Part shown: positions 13,691 to 20,759 of the stretch, one piece after another
How the letters are laid out: the number at the start of each line of letters is the position of its first letter
Position numbering within the stretch: the stretch's first letter is position 1
DNA from: a virus
Strand: one strand, 5' to 3'
Virus record (IMG/VR): IMGVR_UViG_3300017739_000108
Span: 1 to 24,599 of that record
Length of the DNA stretch: 24,599 nt
Notes under the pieces: generated by a model
What the model saw: only the letters and a program-made list of their open reading frames with translations
Database searches by the model: none
Told to the model about the DNA's origin: nothing
Translations under genes and position numbers: made by a program

Positions 13691-15883
13691 CTATGGGGTA
13701 GGGATAGAGTTAAATGACATCACCCCTCCGGGGGTAGCTTTTTGCGCTGCCGCTGTGACTGTATCAACTGGACTAGCAAAAACAGAAGACATATCAACCC
13801 CTTGTTCACTGGCAAGTCTTTGTATAAGCGCATTTCTTTGAGCTATATATTCCGGGCTTTGTTTGTAAAGAGTTTTGCCGTCTGGGCCTTGAGCGCCTTC
13901 CATTAGCTTGTCAGCTATTTCAACTATTCTTTTTTGCTCTAAACTCAAACTTGCCGTTGAGCTTTTTTGAGCAAGAGACTGATAATATTCTTGCCTTATA
14001 GCTCTGTCACGGGCCTTCTCACGCACATCTTGTGCAGCAACGCCAGCCTTAGAAAGACCTTCTGCAAAGTCCCCCTTAGCGATACCAGCACCAAGCTGTA
14101 TCAGGGCAGCGCCTAAAGCCTCCTTCTTGGCTAAGTCTTCTTTGGTAATCAGCCCATCTTGACGGGCTTTTCTAGCGTCTGCTATGTATTGATCAGCCTG
14201 TTGTTGTGCTGTTTGCACTGTTTTCTGATCGTCATCGCCCGGCTGAGCGTCCGGTTGAACGCCCTGTTGAGCGTTCAGTGCAATGTTTGCTTCAGCTAAA
14301 TCTTGCTGTTCTTGACTAATGTTTGGATTCTGACGTATCTCAGCAATTCGTCTGTTTCTTTTAGCCTGATCTCTTCTTGCCTTTCTGGTTAAACCAGTGC
14401 GTTCTTTTTCTTCAACAGCTTCTTTCTCATCAGGGGCTGCTTGAGCCGCAAGCATTTTCTTCGTAGTAGAGTCTTTTTCGGCTTGTATTCTAGCCATCTC
14501 CTCTGCTGATTTACGCTTTCCTGTAATTAATCCACCAAGAATTGATATATCACCTTCATCAGCAGCGGGCATCTGTTGCGGACTGGTTAACAAGTTCATC
14601 CTTTCTGTCACAGAGGTGCTTGAGTCTCCAATCGCTTGTGCAGATTGCTGGAGTAAAGCTAAAGACGCTGATATGTCACCAGCAGGAGGCCTAACCTTGT
14701 CTTGTGGCTGCGCCTTCAGAGCATCCTCAACGATTGCTGATACAGGTCGGTTGTCTGTAGTGATAAGTCCCTTCGTATCAACCTTAGTCTCTTCAGCCAG
14801 CCGTATAACGTCCCCCGGCTCGCTGCCAGTGGGTTGTCGCATTGTTTGAGGTAGTGCGCCATCTAGCTCAGGAAGCCTTGATACGGCCCCCTGACGGCTT
14901 TGAGGCGCAACGTCTGGGGTCTGCCTGTCACCGAATGTAGCGGCCATTAGCTCATCTGGGCTTTGTGGGCCGCTTTGTGGAATCGGAGCGTCAAATACCT
15001 CTTCAGTGGTTACCCGTGTCTCTCGCTGCTGAGGCATAGGTATGTTCATTTCTGGCAACTGAACCTCTGGCACAAGAGGTCTTAGTTCTTGTCGAGGCGC
15101 ATTGGCCATCTCAATCATCTCGGTTATCTGACCGGGACTGTACTCAGACCTAGACTCCATCATAGCCATTGGTGACAAGATTCTTGCTCTCATCTCAGGA
15201 TCTGAAAGGTCAACCTCTGCGTCAGGGTCTATACCAAGCTGACCAGATATGTAGTTGACGTAATTACTTGTATCGTTTTCTGAGGGAGGAGCAAATCTGT
15301 TGATTAGACCACGGATAGTGTTTATTCCGCGCTTTGTGCCGTAGGTGGTAAGCACTTTGTCGGCAGCACGAACCCCATACATTGGGTCATCAAAGCTTAC
15401 AAATCCTGAATCTTCGCCTGATTCCCCAAGAAAACCTTGGTCATACTGCCTGATGTTGTATGGATTGTTTATTCTCTGGCCAATAATAGATGACTGCGGC
15501 GGGGTTTGATCCATAGGGAATGTGGCTTGCCTGCCTTCTGCCATACGGACTACGCCACCTTCAAACATTCCTTGTGGGGCCATAGGCTGCTGCATAGGCT
15601 GCTGCATAGGGGGCTGCATAGGCATTCTTTGAGGCATGGGTTGCTGACCCGGAGGCACCATAGCGCCTATACCTTGCTGCTGAGGCGCAACTATTTGCTG
15701 AGCAACAGTACCTTGAGGCTGTGGCTGTCTAGACTCAAAACGCTTACGCATGTCAGTCCTGCGCTGAATCTCGCTTACAACAAGAAACTGCGGCAACTGT
15801 GGATTAGGTCTTTGAGCTAACTGCTGTAACGCCTGATCTGGAAGACCTTTTACGTCATCCTCTAGCTGAATTAGGTTTTGCAT
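13691..15883 (-). CDS. Internal virion protein with lysozyme-like domain, 730 aa
   Basis: Large virion-type protein. The N-terminus (about 1-55) is Gln/Leu-rich. Residues 59-105 are Pro/Met/Gln-rich with MQQP tandem repeats. The GGVV motif follows at about 109-112 (MFEGGVVRMAEGR). Residues about 137-242 form a domain with INNPYNIRQYDQGFLG, FVSFDDPMYGVRA and INRFAPPSENDTSNYVNYI. This pattern recurs in phage virion peptidoglycan hydrolases and lysozyme-like structural proteins, sometimes annotated structural protein P5, and would help the particle open the cell wall during DNA entry. The remainder is disordered Gln/Pro/Glu-rich linker and coiled coil. A short small-residue helical segment (ALGAALIQLGAGIAKGDFAE, about 588-613) precedes the tail. 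The start is ATG 15883 with AGAGGA about 6 nt upstream. It lies 10 nt before the giant gene. Confidence 0.72.
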   Translation of the reverse strand: MQNLIQLEDDVKGLPDQALQQLAQRPNPQLPQFLVVSEIQRRTDMRKRFESRQPQPQGTVAQQIVAPQQQGIGAMVPPGQQPMPQRMPMQPPMQQPMQQPMAPQGMFEGGVVRMAEGRQATFPMDQTPPQSSIIGQRINNPYNIRQYDQGFLGESGEDSGFVSFDDPMYGVRAADKVLTTYGTKRGINTIRGLINRFAPPSENDTSNYVNYISGQLGIDPDAEVDLSDPEMRARILSPMAMMESRSEYSPGQITEMIEMANAPRQELRPLVPEVQLPEMNIPMPQQRETRVTTEEVFDAPIPQSGPQSPDELMAATFGDRQTPDVAPQSRQGAVSRLPELDGALPQTMRQPTGSEPGDVIRLAEETKVDTKGLITTDNRPVSAIVEDALKAQPQDKVRPPAGDISASLALLQQSAQAIGDSSTSVTERMNLLTSPQQMPAADEGDISILGGLITGKRKSAEEMARIQAEKDSTTKKMLAAQAAPDEKEAVEEKERTGLTRKARRDQAKRNRRIAEIRQNPNISQEQQDLAEANIALNAQQGVQPDAQPGDDDQKTVQTAQQQADQYIADARKARQDGLITKEDLAKKEALGAALIQLGAGIAKGDFAEGLSKAGVAAQDVREKARDRAIRQEYYQSLAQKSSTASLSLEQKRIVEIADKLMEGAQGPDGKTLYKQSPEYIAQRNALIQRLASEQGVDMSSVFASPVDTVTAAAQKATPGGVMSFNSIPTP
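15582..15617 (-). repeat. 12-bp tandem repeat encoding MQQP
   Basis: Two exact copies of ATAGGCTGCTGC (15582-15593 and 15594-15605) are followed by a third with two mismatches (15606-15617). They encode the Pro/Met/Gln-rich stretch of the 730-aa protein and can expand or contract in frame. Confidence 0.75.
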
Positions 15884-15886
15884 CTA

Positions 15887-17776
15887 TTATCCTCTGCCTA
15901 GAGCATTGTAAAGACCAACACCACCAATACCCGCGCCAAGAAGCTGCTGACCAGTCGAAGGCTGCACGCCATAACTCGCCATAGTGCTACCGGGGGTAAC
16001 AGGTAAGCCTTGGAGCATGTTGCTAAAGAATCCAATCTGCTCTCTTGGGAATGCTTGCTGGCGCAAGAAGTCTTGGTAACCCATATCAAGGCTACGCTGA
16101 TCCAAGCCACGCTGTATCTCACCAGCAGCTTGCAAGTTGCGAAGCCTGTCAAATGCCATAGCCTGTTCCTGACCACCAAGTGATGATAGTAACCTTGCTG
16201 CATCCAAAGATTGGCCTCTGCCAGCTTGATCAGCCTGTAGCCCAGCCAACCCTAGCTGCGCCCTGTCTTGTGCAGACCTGACGTTAAACTCTCTGGCAGC
16301 CATTGCCGCTTGGTTCTGAGCCTGATCTATGCGCTCTTGAGTCTCAGCGGCAGACAGTCCTAGCTGTGCAGCCTGTTGCTTTGCTTGCTCTCTTGCTTGG
16401 AAAACGGCTCTAGCTTCCTGTTGTTGAGCTAATTGACCTCTTTGGTTTTCAGCAAACGCCTCTGACCGGAAGCGTTGAGAAGCTTGATTCGCTGCTTCTT
16501 GTTGCTGTGCCGCAGAAAGTCCTAGCTGAGCAGCTTGCTGTTTGGCTTGTTGACCAGCATCAAATGCTCTTTGAGCAAACTGCTCTTGTTGAGCCATGCC
16601 TTCCATAGTCTGGCCCAAAGCACCTTGGCGAAGCTTTTCTTGAGCTTGTCTTGCTGCATCTTCTTGCTGTTGTGCAGACATGCCAAACTGAGCAGCTTGT
16701 TGCCTTGCTTGTTCTCCAGCTTGGAACGAATCAATAGCCATCTTTTGTTGAGCTTGTCGAGCTTGCTCAGTTGTGCCAAACGCAGACTGTCGCAACTGTT
16801 CCGCTTGCTGTTGAGCCTGCTGTGCTTGAGTACCTGTTTGAAGGCCAAGCTGTGCCTCTTGCAGTCTTGCTGCTCTGTCAGCCTCAAACGCTTGCTGAGC
16901 TTGAGCAAACGCAGCCTGACCGCCTTTGGCTTGTATATCTGCAAGCTGCTGCGATAAGTTTCGCTCTCTTTCTGACTGCAATATGCCTTCTCTGTAGCCA
17001 CCAAGACCGCCAGCCATGGCTGCTTGTTGACCTATTTCTGCCGCTTGCGTGTCTGATGCTCTCTTTGCTTCTCTAGCCTCAATATCAGTCACTAACTGCT
17101 GATAAGGATTCATGTAGCTTTCTATAGTTGCAGCATCAGCAACTGTCCCTGCTTGGAATCCGGGGCCAAAGTCGCCTTGCCCTGTGTACTGAGACTGCAA
17201 GTCCCTTGCTGCATAGTCTTGACCTAGCTCCCGCGCTATATATCCGGGGTCTATATCACCAGCGGCGTAACCGCTCGTAGAGACAGTAGGTGCAAATGCT
17301 GAGGTTCTTGTTTCTGGGGTATAACCAGACTGTATTGTGCCGGGAGTATAGGTTGGCGCTAACGTGCCAGCTTGAAAGCCTTGTGTGAGTGAAGTATCTG
17401 TAGGGGCTGCATAGCCAGAGGCAATGGTGCCAGCCTGATAATTAGAAAACTGCTGCTGCGGATTAAACCCAGCGGCTATGTTTGTACCCATATTTGTGGG
17501 CTGAAAGCCTATCTGGGTGGCTATGTCACTTGCAGACCTTATCTGCTGTGGAGTGCCAGCCCCAGCCATCTCGGCCATACCCGTCATTGCTGTGGTTTCA
17601 AACGGGTTGAAATCAGATATTCGCTGACCCTGATAAGTCTCGTATGGGCGAGTGCTTTCGTAGACTGTACGACCTAGCATCTCCTCATAGAAGGGCTTGG
17701 CATACTCAGGAAGATTAGTTTGAGTTACTACGCTTTCGCTTTGTTGGACGCCGCCACCACCGCTGCCTTTACCCAT
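15887..17776 (-). CDS. Gln-rich repetitive virion protein, 629 aa
   Basis: Structural or ejection-type protein. The N-terminus (MGKGSGGGGVQQSESV, then NLPEYAKPFYEEMLGR) resembles a recurring start in marine phage virion proteins. Residues about 103-212 hold degenerate GY/FQAGT-type repeats. Residues about 297-512 form four 54-residue tandem repeats rich in Gln and Ala that should be helical coiled coil. The last 100 residues contain LLSSLGGQEQAMAFDRLRNL and a Gly-rich end. The start ATG 17776 is supported by GAGAGGAG at 17785-17792 on the minus strand. It overlaps the GNAT-like gene by 8 nt and lies just before the lysozyme-domain gene. A role as an internal or injected protein is inferred from context. 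Confidence 0.75.
   Translation of the reverse strand: MGKGSGGGGVQQSESVVTQTNLPEYAKPFYEEMLGRTVYESTRPYETYQGQRISDFNPFETTAMTGMAEMAGAGTPQQIRSASDIATQIGFQPTNMGTNIAAGFNPQQQFSNYQAGTIASGYAAPTDTSLTQGFQAGTLAPTYTPGTIQSGYTPETRTSAFAPTVSTSGYAAGDIDPGYIARELGQDYAARDLQSQYTGQGDFGPGFQAGTVADAATIESYMNPYQQLVTDIEAREAKRASDTQAAEIGQQAAMAGGLGGYREGILQSERERNLSQQLADIQAKGGQAAFAQAQQAFEADRAARLQEAQLGLQTGTQAQQAQQQAEQLRQSAFGTTEQARQAQQKMAIDSFQAGEQARQQAAQFGMSAQQQEDAARQAQEKLRQGALGQTMEGMAQQEQFAQRAFDAGQQAKQQAAQLGLSAAQQQEAANQASQRFRSEAFAENQRGQLAQQQEARAVFQAREQAKQQAAQLGLSAAETQERIDQAQNQAAMAAREFNVRSAQDRAQLGLAGLQADQAGRGQSLDAARLLSSLGGQEQAMAFDRLRNLQAAGEIQRGLDQRSLDMGYQDFLRQQAFPREQIGFFSNMLQGLPVTPGSTMASYGVQPSTGQQLLGAGIGGVGLYNALGRG
16241..16888 (-). 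repeat. Four tandem 54-aa (162-bp) Gln-rich repeats
   Basis: The repeat units begin with Phe at residues 297, 351, 405 and 459 of the 629-aa protein, spaced exactly 54 residues apart. Unit starts are FEADRAARLQEAQLG, FQAGEQARQQAAQFG, FDAGQQAKQQAAQLG and FQAREQAKQQAAQLG. At residue 8 of the unit, Lys or Arg is followed by QQAAQ or a variant, then LG or FG. Unit 4 is the least complete at its end. The exact spacing and shared register mark an internal duplication series. Confidence 0.85.
17141..17470 (-). repeat. Degenerate short GY/FQAGT repeats
   Basis: Residues about 103-212 of the 629-aa protein repeat variants of an aromatic-x-Ala-Gly-Thr-[IL] motif: NYQAGTIASGYAAP, GFQAGTLAPTYTP, GTIQSGYTP, GYAAGDIDPGYIA and GFQAGTVADAA. 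The units are short and irregular, so the array was read by eye and its limits are approximate. They may form a beta-type or extended repeat structure. Confidence 0.6.
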
Positions 17777-18284
17777 CGTTCAAACTCCTCTCATATACAA
17801 CGTATGATCGCTGAAAACCGTCTTGTTGGAGCCACTTCCAGAAACCCATCCTAGCAGTAGCCTCTATTCCATCACAGTTATTGTCTCTGGCCCAGTCAGT
17901 AAACCTTTCAAGCATGTCCCAGACCCAATCGTTAAATCTGTCGCCGCCAAGAAACTGTATCGTGAGCATCTTTTTTCCGGGGTAAACAACAAGCTCAGTT
18001 GTCCCCACGCCATCTATATTGTGATCAGCATCAAACGCCAGCCAGAGGTGCTGATGACCAGAAACTATAGACTTGAACAACGCTTCTTCAGTCCATCGAC
18101 CTTTAGACCTATCAATAGCCCTTAGTAGCTGCTCTCTAACGTCAGGCCACAGAGTTTCTGTGTAGTTTGGGGGAACCATAGTTATGGTATGAGTAATTTC
18201 CCTTGGCGTGGCTTTGTTACGAACCTTCGGCTCACGGGATATATCTCTAACCCTTGACTCGTCAAAGTTTAATAGCTGATTCAT
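17769..18284 (-). CDS. GNAT-like acetyltransferase-fold protein, 171 aa
   Basis: The size and pattern resemble the small GNAT-like proteins found among virion genes of marine podophages. Helical N-terminal residues are followed by the region HLWLAFDADHNIDGVGTTEL, a strand-and-loop pair (VVYPGKKMLTIQFLGGDRF) and a C-terminal region with WARDNNCDGIEATARMGFW and YVVYERSLNDG. It probably keeps the acyltransferase fold. Clear catalytic residues and a typical acetyl-CoA P-loop (RxxGxG/A) are not obvious, so it may be structural. It begins at ATG 18284, overlapping the upstream 652-aa gene by ATGA. It ends 8 nt inside the 629-aa gene. Function in the particle is unknown. Confidence 0.55.
   Translation of the reverse strand: MNQLLNFDESRVRDISREPKVRNKATPREITHTITMVPPNYTETLWPDVREQLLRAIDRSKGRWTEEALFKSIVSGHQHLWLAFDADHNIDGVGTTELVVYPGKKMLTIQFLGGDRFNDWVWDMLERFTDWARDNNCDGIEATARMGFWKWLQQDGFQRSYVVYERSLNDG
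17785..17792 (-). promoter_or_regulatory. Strong Shine-Dalgarno for the 629-aa gene
   Basis: CTCCTCTC on the plus strand reads GAGAGGAG on the minus strand, 8 nt before ATG 17776. It is the strongest ribosome site in the leftward cluster and sits inside the GNAT-like gene. Confidence 0.65.
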
Positions 18285-20239
18285 GCGGGTATTAAGCCTC
18301 CAGCTTTAGAAACCAAGGGGTCTGGTTGTTTGGTTGTGCCAGTTTTTTGCATCCTTACTTCATCAAGCATTTGATCAAAGCGTTTAGCGCCTGCGTCTGT
18401 GTCACCATCGCCAGCAGCAGAGACTACGTCAGCAGGAATGATGTATTCGCCGGGAGATACCGCAACTGGCTGTTGTGCGCCTATTGTCCCCGGAATCATG
18501 TCATCCATGCCTCGGCCTTCACCTCTGATTACGCCCTCAGTTTGTGAGTTTGGCTGGACGCTTTGCAAAACCTGCTCTCTAAGCATCTGGAAAGCTTCTG
18601 TTCCGTACTCATCAACGAACCTGCTTATGACAACTTCAGCTTCATCTTCTGAAAGCCGACCTAATACCGCCATCATTGTTTGCTCTATTAGGGGGTCTGC
18701 GCTTGGAACAGGGCCGCCCTCTTGCATCGCATAGGTTTTAGTGTAATCAAAAGCTAATTCGTCCATATTTACAGGGGCTTGGAAAGCTCCCATATCTTTT
18801 TGCTTATCGCCAGTAAGACCTAAGCTTTCATACTGCTTTCTAGCCTGTTGATACTTCTTGCTTGCTCTACCCATGCCTCTAGGGTTGCTTGTCGCAAGAG
18901 CAATCAAATCATCGTAATCACTTTCAGACATCATAGACGCTATGCCTTCACTCATACCCGGATCAGACGGCGCGTCTACTGGAGGTGTTGTAGTGTCTGT
19001 GGTAGTTGCGTCATCTTCTGGCAATCTTTTCCTAAAGTAGCTGATCTCAGGGCCAAATCCGGGCCGATACCCAACTTCAGCAAGCTCTTCTGCTGATTTC
19101 GCTACTTCGCCTCTAAGGCCAGCTTGACGAGACGAAGCAGGGCCGTAGCCAAATCTAACATTAGGTATGTTTACGTTTTGATTGAAACCGCCTGTAGGGC
19201 CGCCCATGTCCATACGAACCGGAACTTGACCCAGTGTTCGAACTTCACCTAGTTGACGCTGATATTCTTGTGGGTTTACAGAAACAATGCCGCCCATGTT
19301 GTAGCCATCATAAGCTGCGTATTGTCTGTTACCTCCAGAAACGTCCATGTTGTAGTCCTGACCTACTTGAGCCAAAGATGTGCCTAAAAGATTATAGGCT
19401 TTGTCTGACTCGGCTTGGCGCTCAAGCTCAGCATCGCGGGCCATACGCTCATAGCCTTCTTGCATCTCTATGTCGCCCCGCATACCGCTACCTACAGCTA
19501 TGGGCAAAATTGCTCCCGGTCTTGTAAGACCTTTAGCTGTAGCTTTTAAAGCATCGCCGCTAGAAAACGGGGCTGCAACCTGCTTACCAAAGCTTTCTTT
19601 TGCAAACTCTGCTCCAGCCTGAGCAACATTGCTTGTACCTTTGCCGACCTCGCTTTGAAGTAAAGCTAAAGTTGTATCAGTTGCTGGTGTAGGCAAGACA
19701 CTTGCTCCAACCTCAACAGCCTGAGCTGTCGCAGCTTTTTGTCCAGCAGCTAAAGCATCTTTTGCAGAATCTAGCCCAGCGGTTGCCTCAGAAACACCAC
19801 TGGCAACATCTTTTCCTGCGCCCAAAGCAGATCCAAGTCCATAACCCATAAGACCGGAGGTAATACCCTTCTTGAGGTCACCAGTCATGGCTGTCGTGGC
19901 AAGACCTGAGCCTATAGCGCCTGCTAGGGCGCTGTTAGCACCTATTGCGCCCAAGACTCCTCCTAGTGCTGTGCCTCCTAAAGCCGCCGAGCCAGCAGCG
20001 GCTGTGAGAGCGCCCGGAGCGGCCATGCTTGCCAGCATAGGTATAAGGAAGGCAAACGCCTCTGGCTGCCCCGTAACAGGGTTTGTGGTCAATCCTCCGG
20101 GGGTCAGAGATGCTATGCCTTGAACCTCTGCTGGGTTCATGTGAACCATCATGCTGTCGCCATAACGCCCGTACTGAGCCATCTGCTCCGCTTGTGGCTG
20201 CAATGGCGCTGACTGCAATTGTCCTCTTACATAATTCAT
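18281..20239 (-). CDS. Gly/Ala-rich internal virion protein, 652 aa
   Basis: Large protein of a type common in marine podophage virion clusters. Residues 30-41 carry MMVHMNPAEVQG, followed by SLTPGGLTTNPVTG. Residues about 62-140 are a long Gly/Ala-rich hydrophobic stretch (AFLIPMLASMAAPGALTAAA and following) that could interact with a membrane. Two GG motifs appear later, at about 315-318 (MGGI) and 507-509 (EGG). Near the C-terminus is the conserved region SPGEYIIPADVVSAAGDG (595-612), and the protein ends AGGLIPA. Similar proteins are usually annotated only as internal or structural. The likely role is in DNA ejection or a channel through the envelope. It ends with ATGA overlap of the GNAT-like gene and begins at ATG 20239, TAATG-coupled to the preceding gene. 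Confidence 0.72.
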   Translation of the reverse strand: MNYVRGQLQSAPLQPQAEQMAQYGRYGDSMMVHMNPAEVQGIASLTPGGLTTNPVTGQPEAFAFLIPMLASMAAPGALTAAAGSAALGGTALGGVLGAIGANSALAGAIGSGLATTAMTGDLKKGITSGLMGYGLGSALGAGKDVASGVSEATAGLDSAKDALAAGQKAATAQAVEVGASVLPTPATDTTLALLQSEVGKGTSNVAQAGAEFAKESFGKQVAAPFSSGDALKATAKGLTRPGAILPIAVGSGMRGDIEMQEGYERMARDAELERQAESDKAYNLLGTSLAQVGQDYNMDVSGGNRQYAAYDGYNMGGIVSVNPQEYQRQLGEVRTLGQVPVRMDMGGPTGGFNQNVNIPNVRFGYGPASSRQAGLRGEVAKSAEELAEVGYRPGFGPEISYFRKRLPEDDATTTDTTTPPVDAPSDPGMSEGIASMMSESDYDDLIALATSNPRGMGRASKKYQQARKQYESLGLTGDKQKDMGAFQAPVNMDELAFDYTKTYAMQEGGPVPSADPLIEQTMMAVLGRLSEDEAEVVISRFVDEYGTEAFQMLREQVLQSVQPNSQTEGVIRGEGRGMDDMIPGTIGAQQPVAVSPGEYIIPADVVSAAGDGDTDAGAKRFDQMLDEVRMQKTGTTKQPDPLVSKAGGLIPA

Positions 20240-20568
20240 TAACTTGTCTCCACCCCGAATAGGTTAAAACTTACATTGGCGGCACTGGCATACACCTTCA
20301 CCACATCTGTTTGAGCAAGGCATATGCCGATTACAACCGTCCTAGTGGTGGTTGCTGCAAGTGCTTCATCGTAAAAAATAAACTGCTTGTCATCGGCTGT
20401 TGCGCCTCCGACATGAATACTGACCCTGAAGGTGATCCCAGAGCCGCTTCTGTTGCATATAACTAAGGAGCTTACCGTTGTTTGAGTAAGGTCTGGCACT
20501 GTGTAAAGCGTCGTAACTGTTGTTGCAGAAACATCTGCCTGACCCAGTACCTTGATAACGTCTGTCAC
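20239..20568 (-). CDS. Small beta-rich structural protein, 109 aa
   Basis: Compact predicted beta-sandwich. It opens with VIKVLGQADVSATTVTTLYT and continues with regular strands (TVSSLVICNRSGSGITFRVS, then FIFYDEAL, TRTVVIGICLAQTDVVKVYA, VSFNLFGVE). This strand pattern recurs in short proteins of marine phage tail or virion clusters of unknown exact role. The start is GTG at 20566-20568, overlapping the stop of the preceding 64-aa gene (GTGA). The end overlaps the 652-aa start as TAATG. It may be a decoration or fibre-associated protein, and this is inference. Confidence 0.65.
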   Translation of the reverse strand: MTDVIKVLGQADVSATTVTTLYTVPDLTQTTVSSLVICNRSGSGITFRVSIHVGGATADDKQFIFYDEALAATTTRTVVIGICLAQTDVVKVYASAANVSFNLFGVETS

Positions 20569-20759
20569 GATGCACCCATAAGCAGGAACTGAAACCTACG
20601 CATAGCCAAAGACCCAGACTTGTCGCCCTGCGTCTTGGCTAGGTTCACATCGTTTTCTATTTGATCCAGTGCTTGCTCTATAGTTCTGCGAGTAATTGCT
20701 TCGTTATCAGCCTGATACTCTGGTGTTGGAACAGGCAGCGGGTTTTGTCTTGTTGCCAT
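20565..20759 (-). CDS. Small virion-cluster protein, 64 aa
   Basis: Short, mostly helical protein. It begins MATRQNPLPVPTPEYQADNE and continues with a helix (AITRRTIEQALDQIENDVNL). It ends MRRFQFLLMGAS. I recognise the pattern as a short conserved gene next to the 109-aa structural protein in related phages, but no function is known to me. The start ATG at 20757-20759 is overlapped by the stop of the tail-protein gene as TAATG, so translation is probably coupled. It ends overlapping the GTG of the 109-aa gene. Confidence 0.65.
   Translation of the reverse strand: MATRQNPLPVPTPEYQADNEAITRRTIEQALDQIENDVNLAKTQGDKSGSLAMRRFQFLLMGAS

Noticed and set aside
16522-17004. 160-aa minus-strand frame inside the 629-aa gene
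   Set aside because: It is an alternate-frame shadow of the Gln-rich repeats and is Leu/Lys/Ser-rich by translation of the same DNA. It has no independent support.
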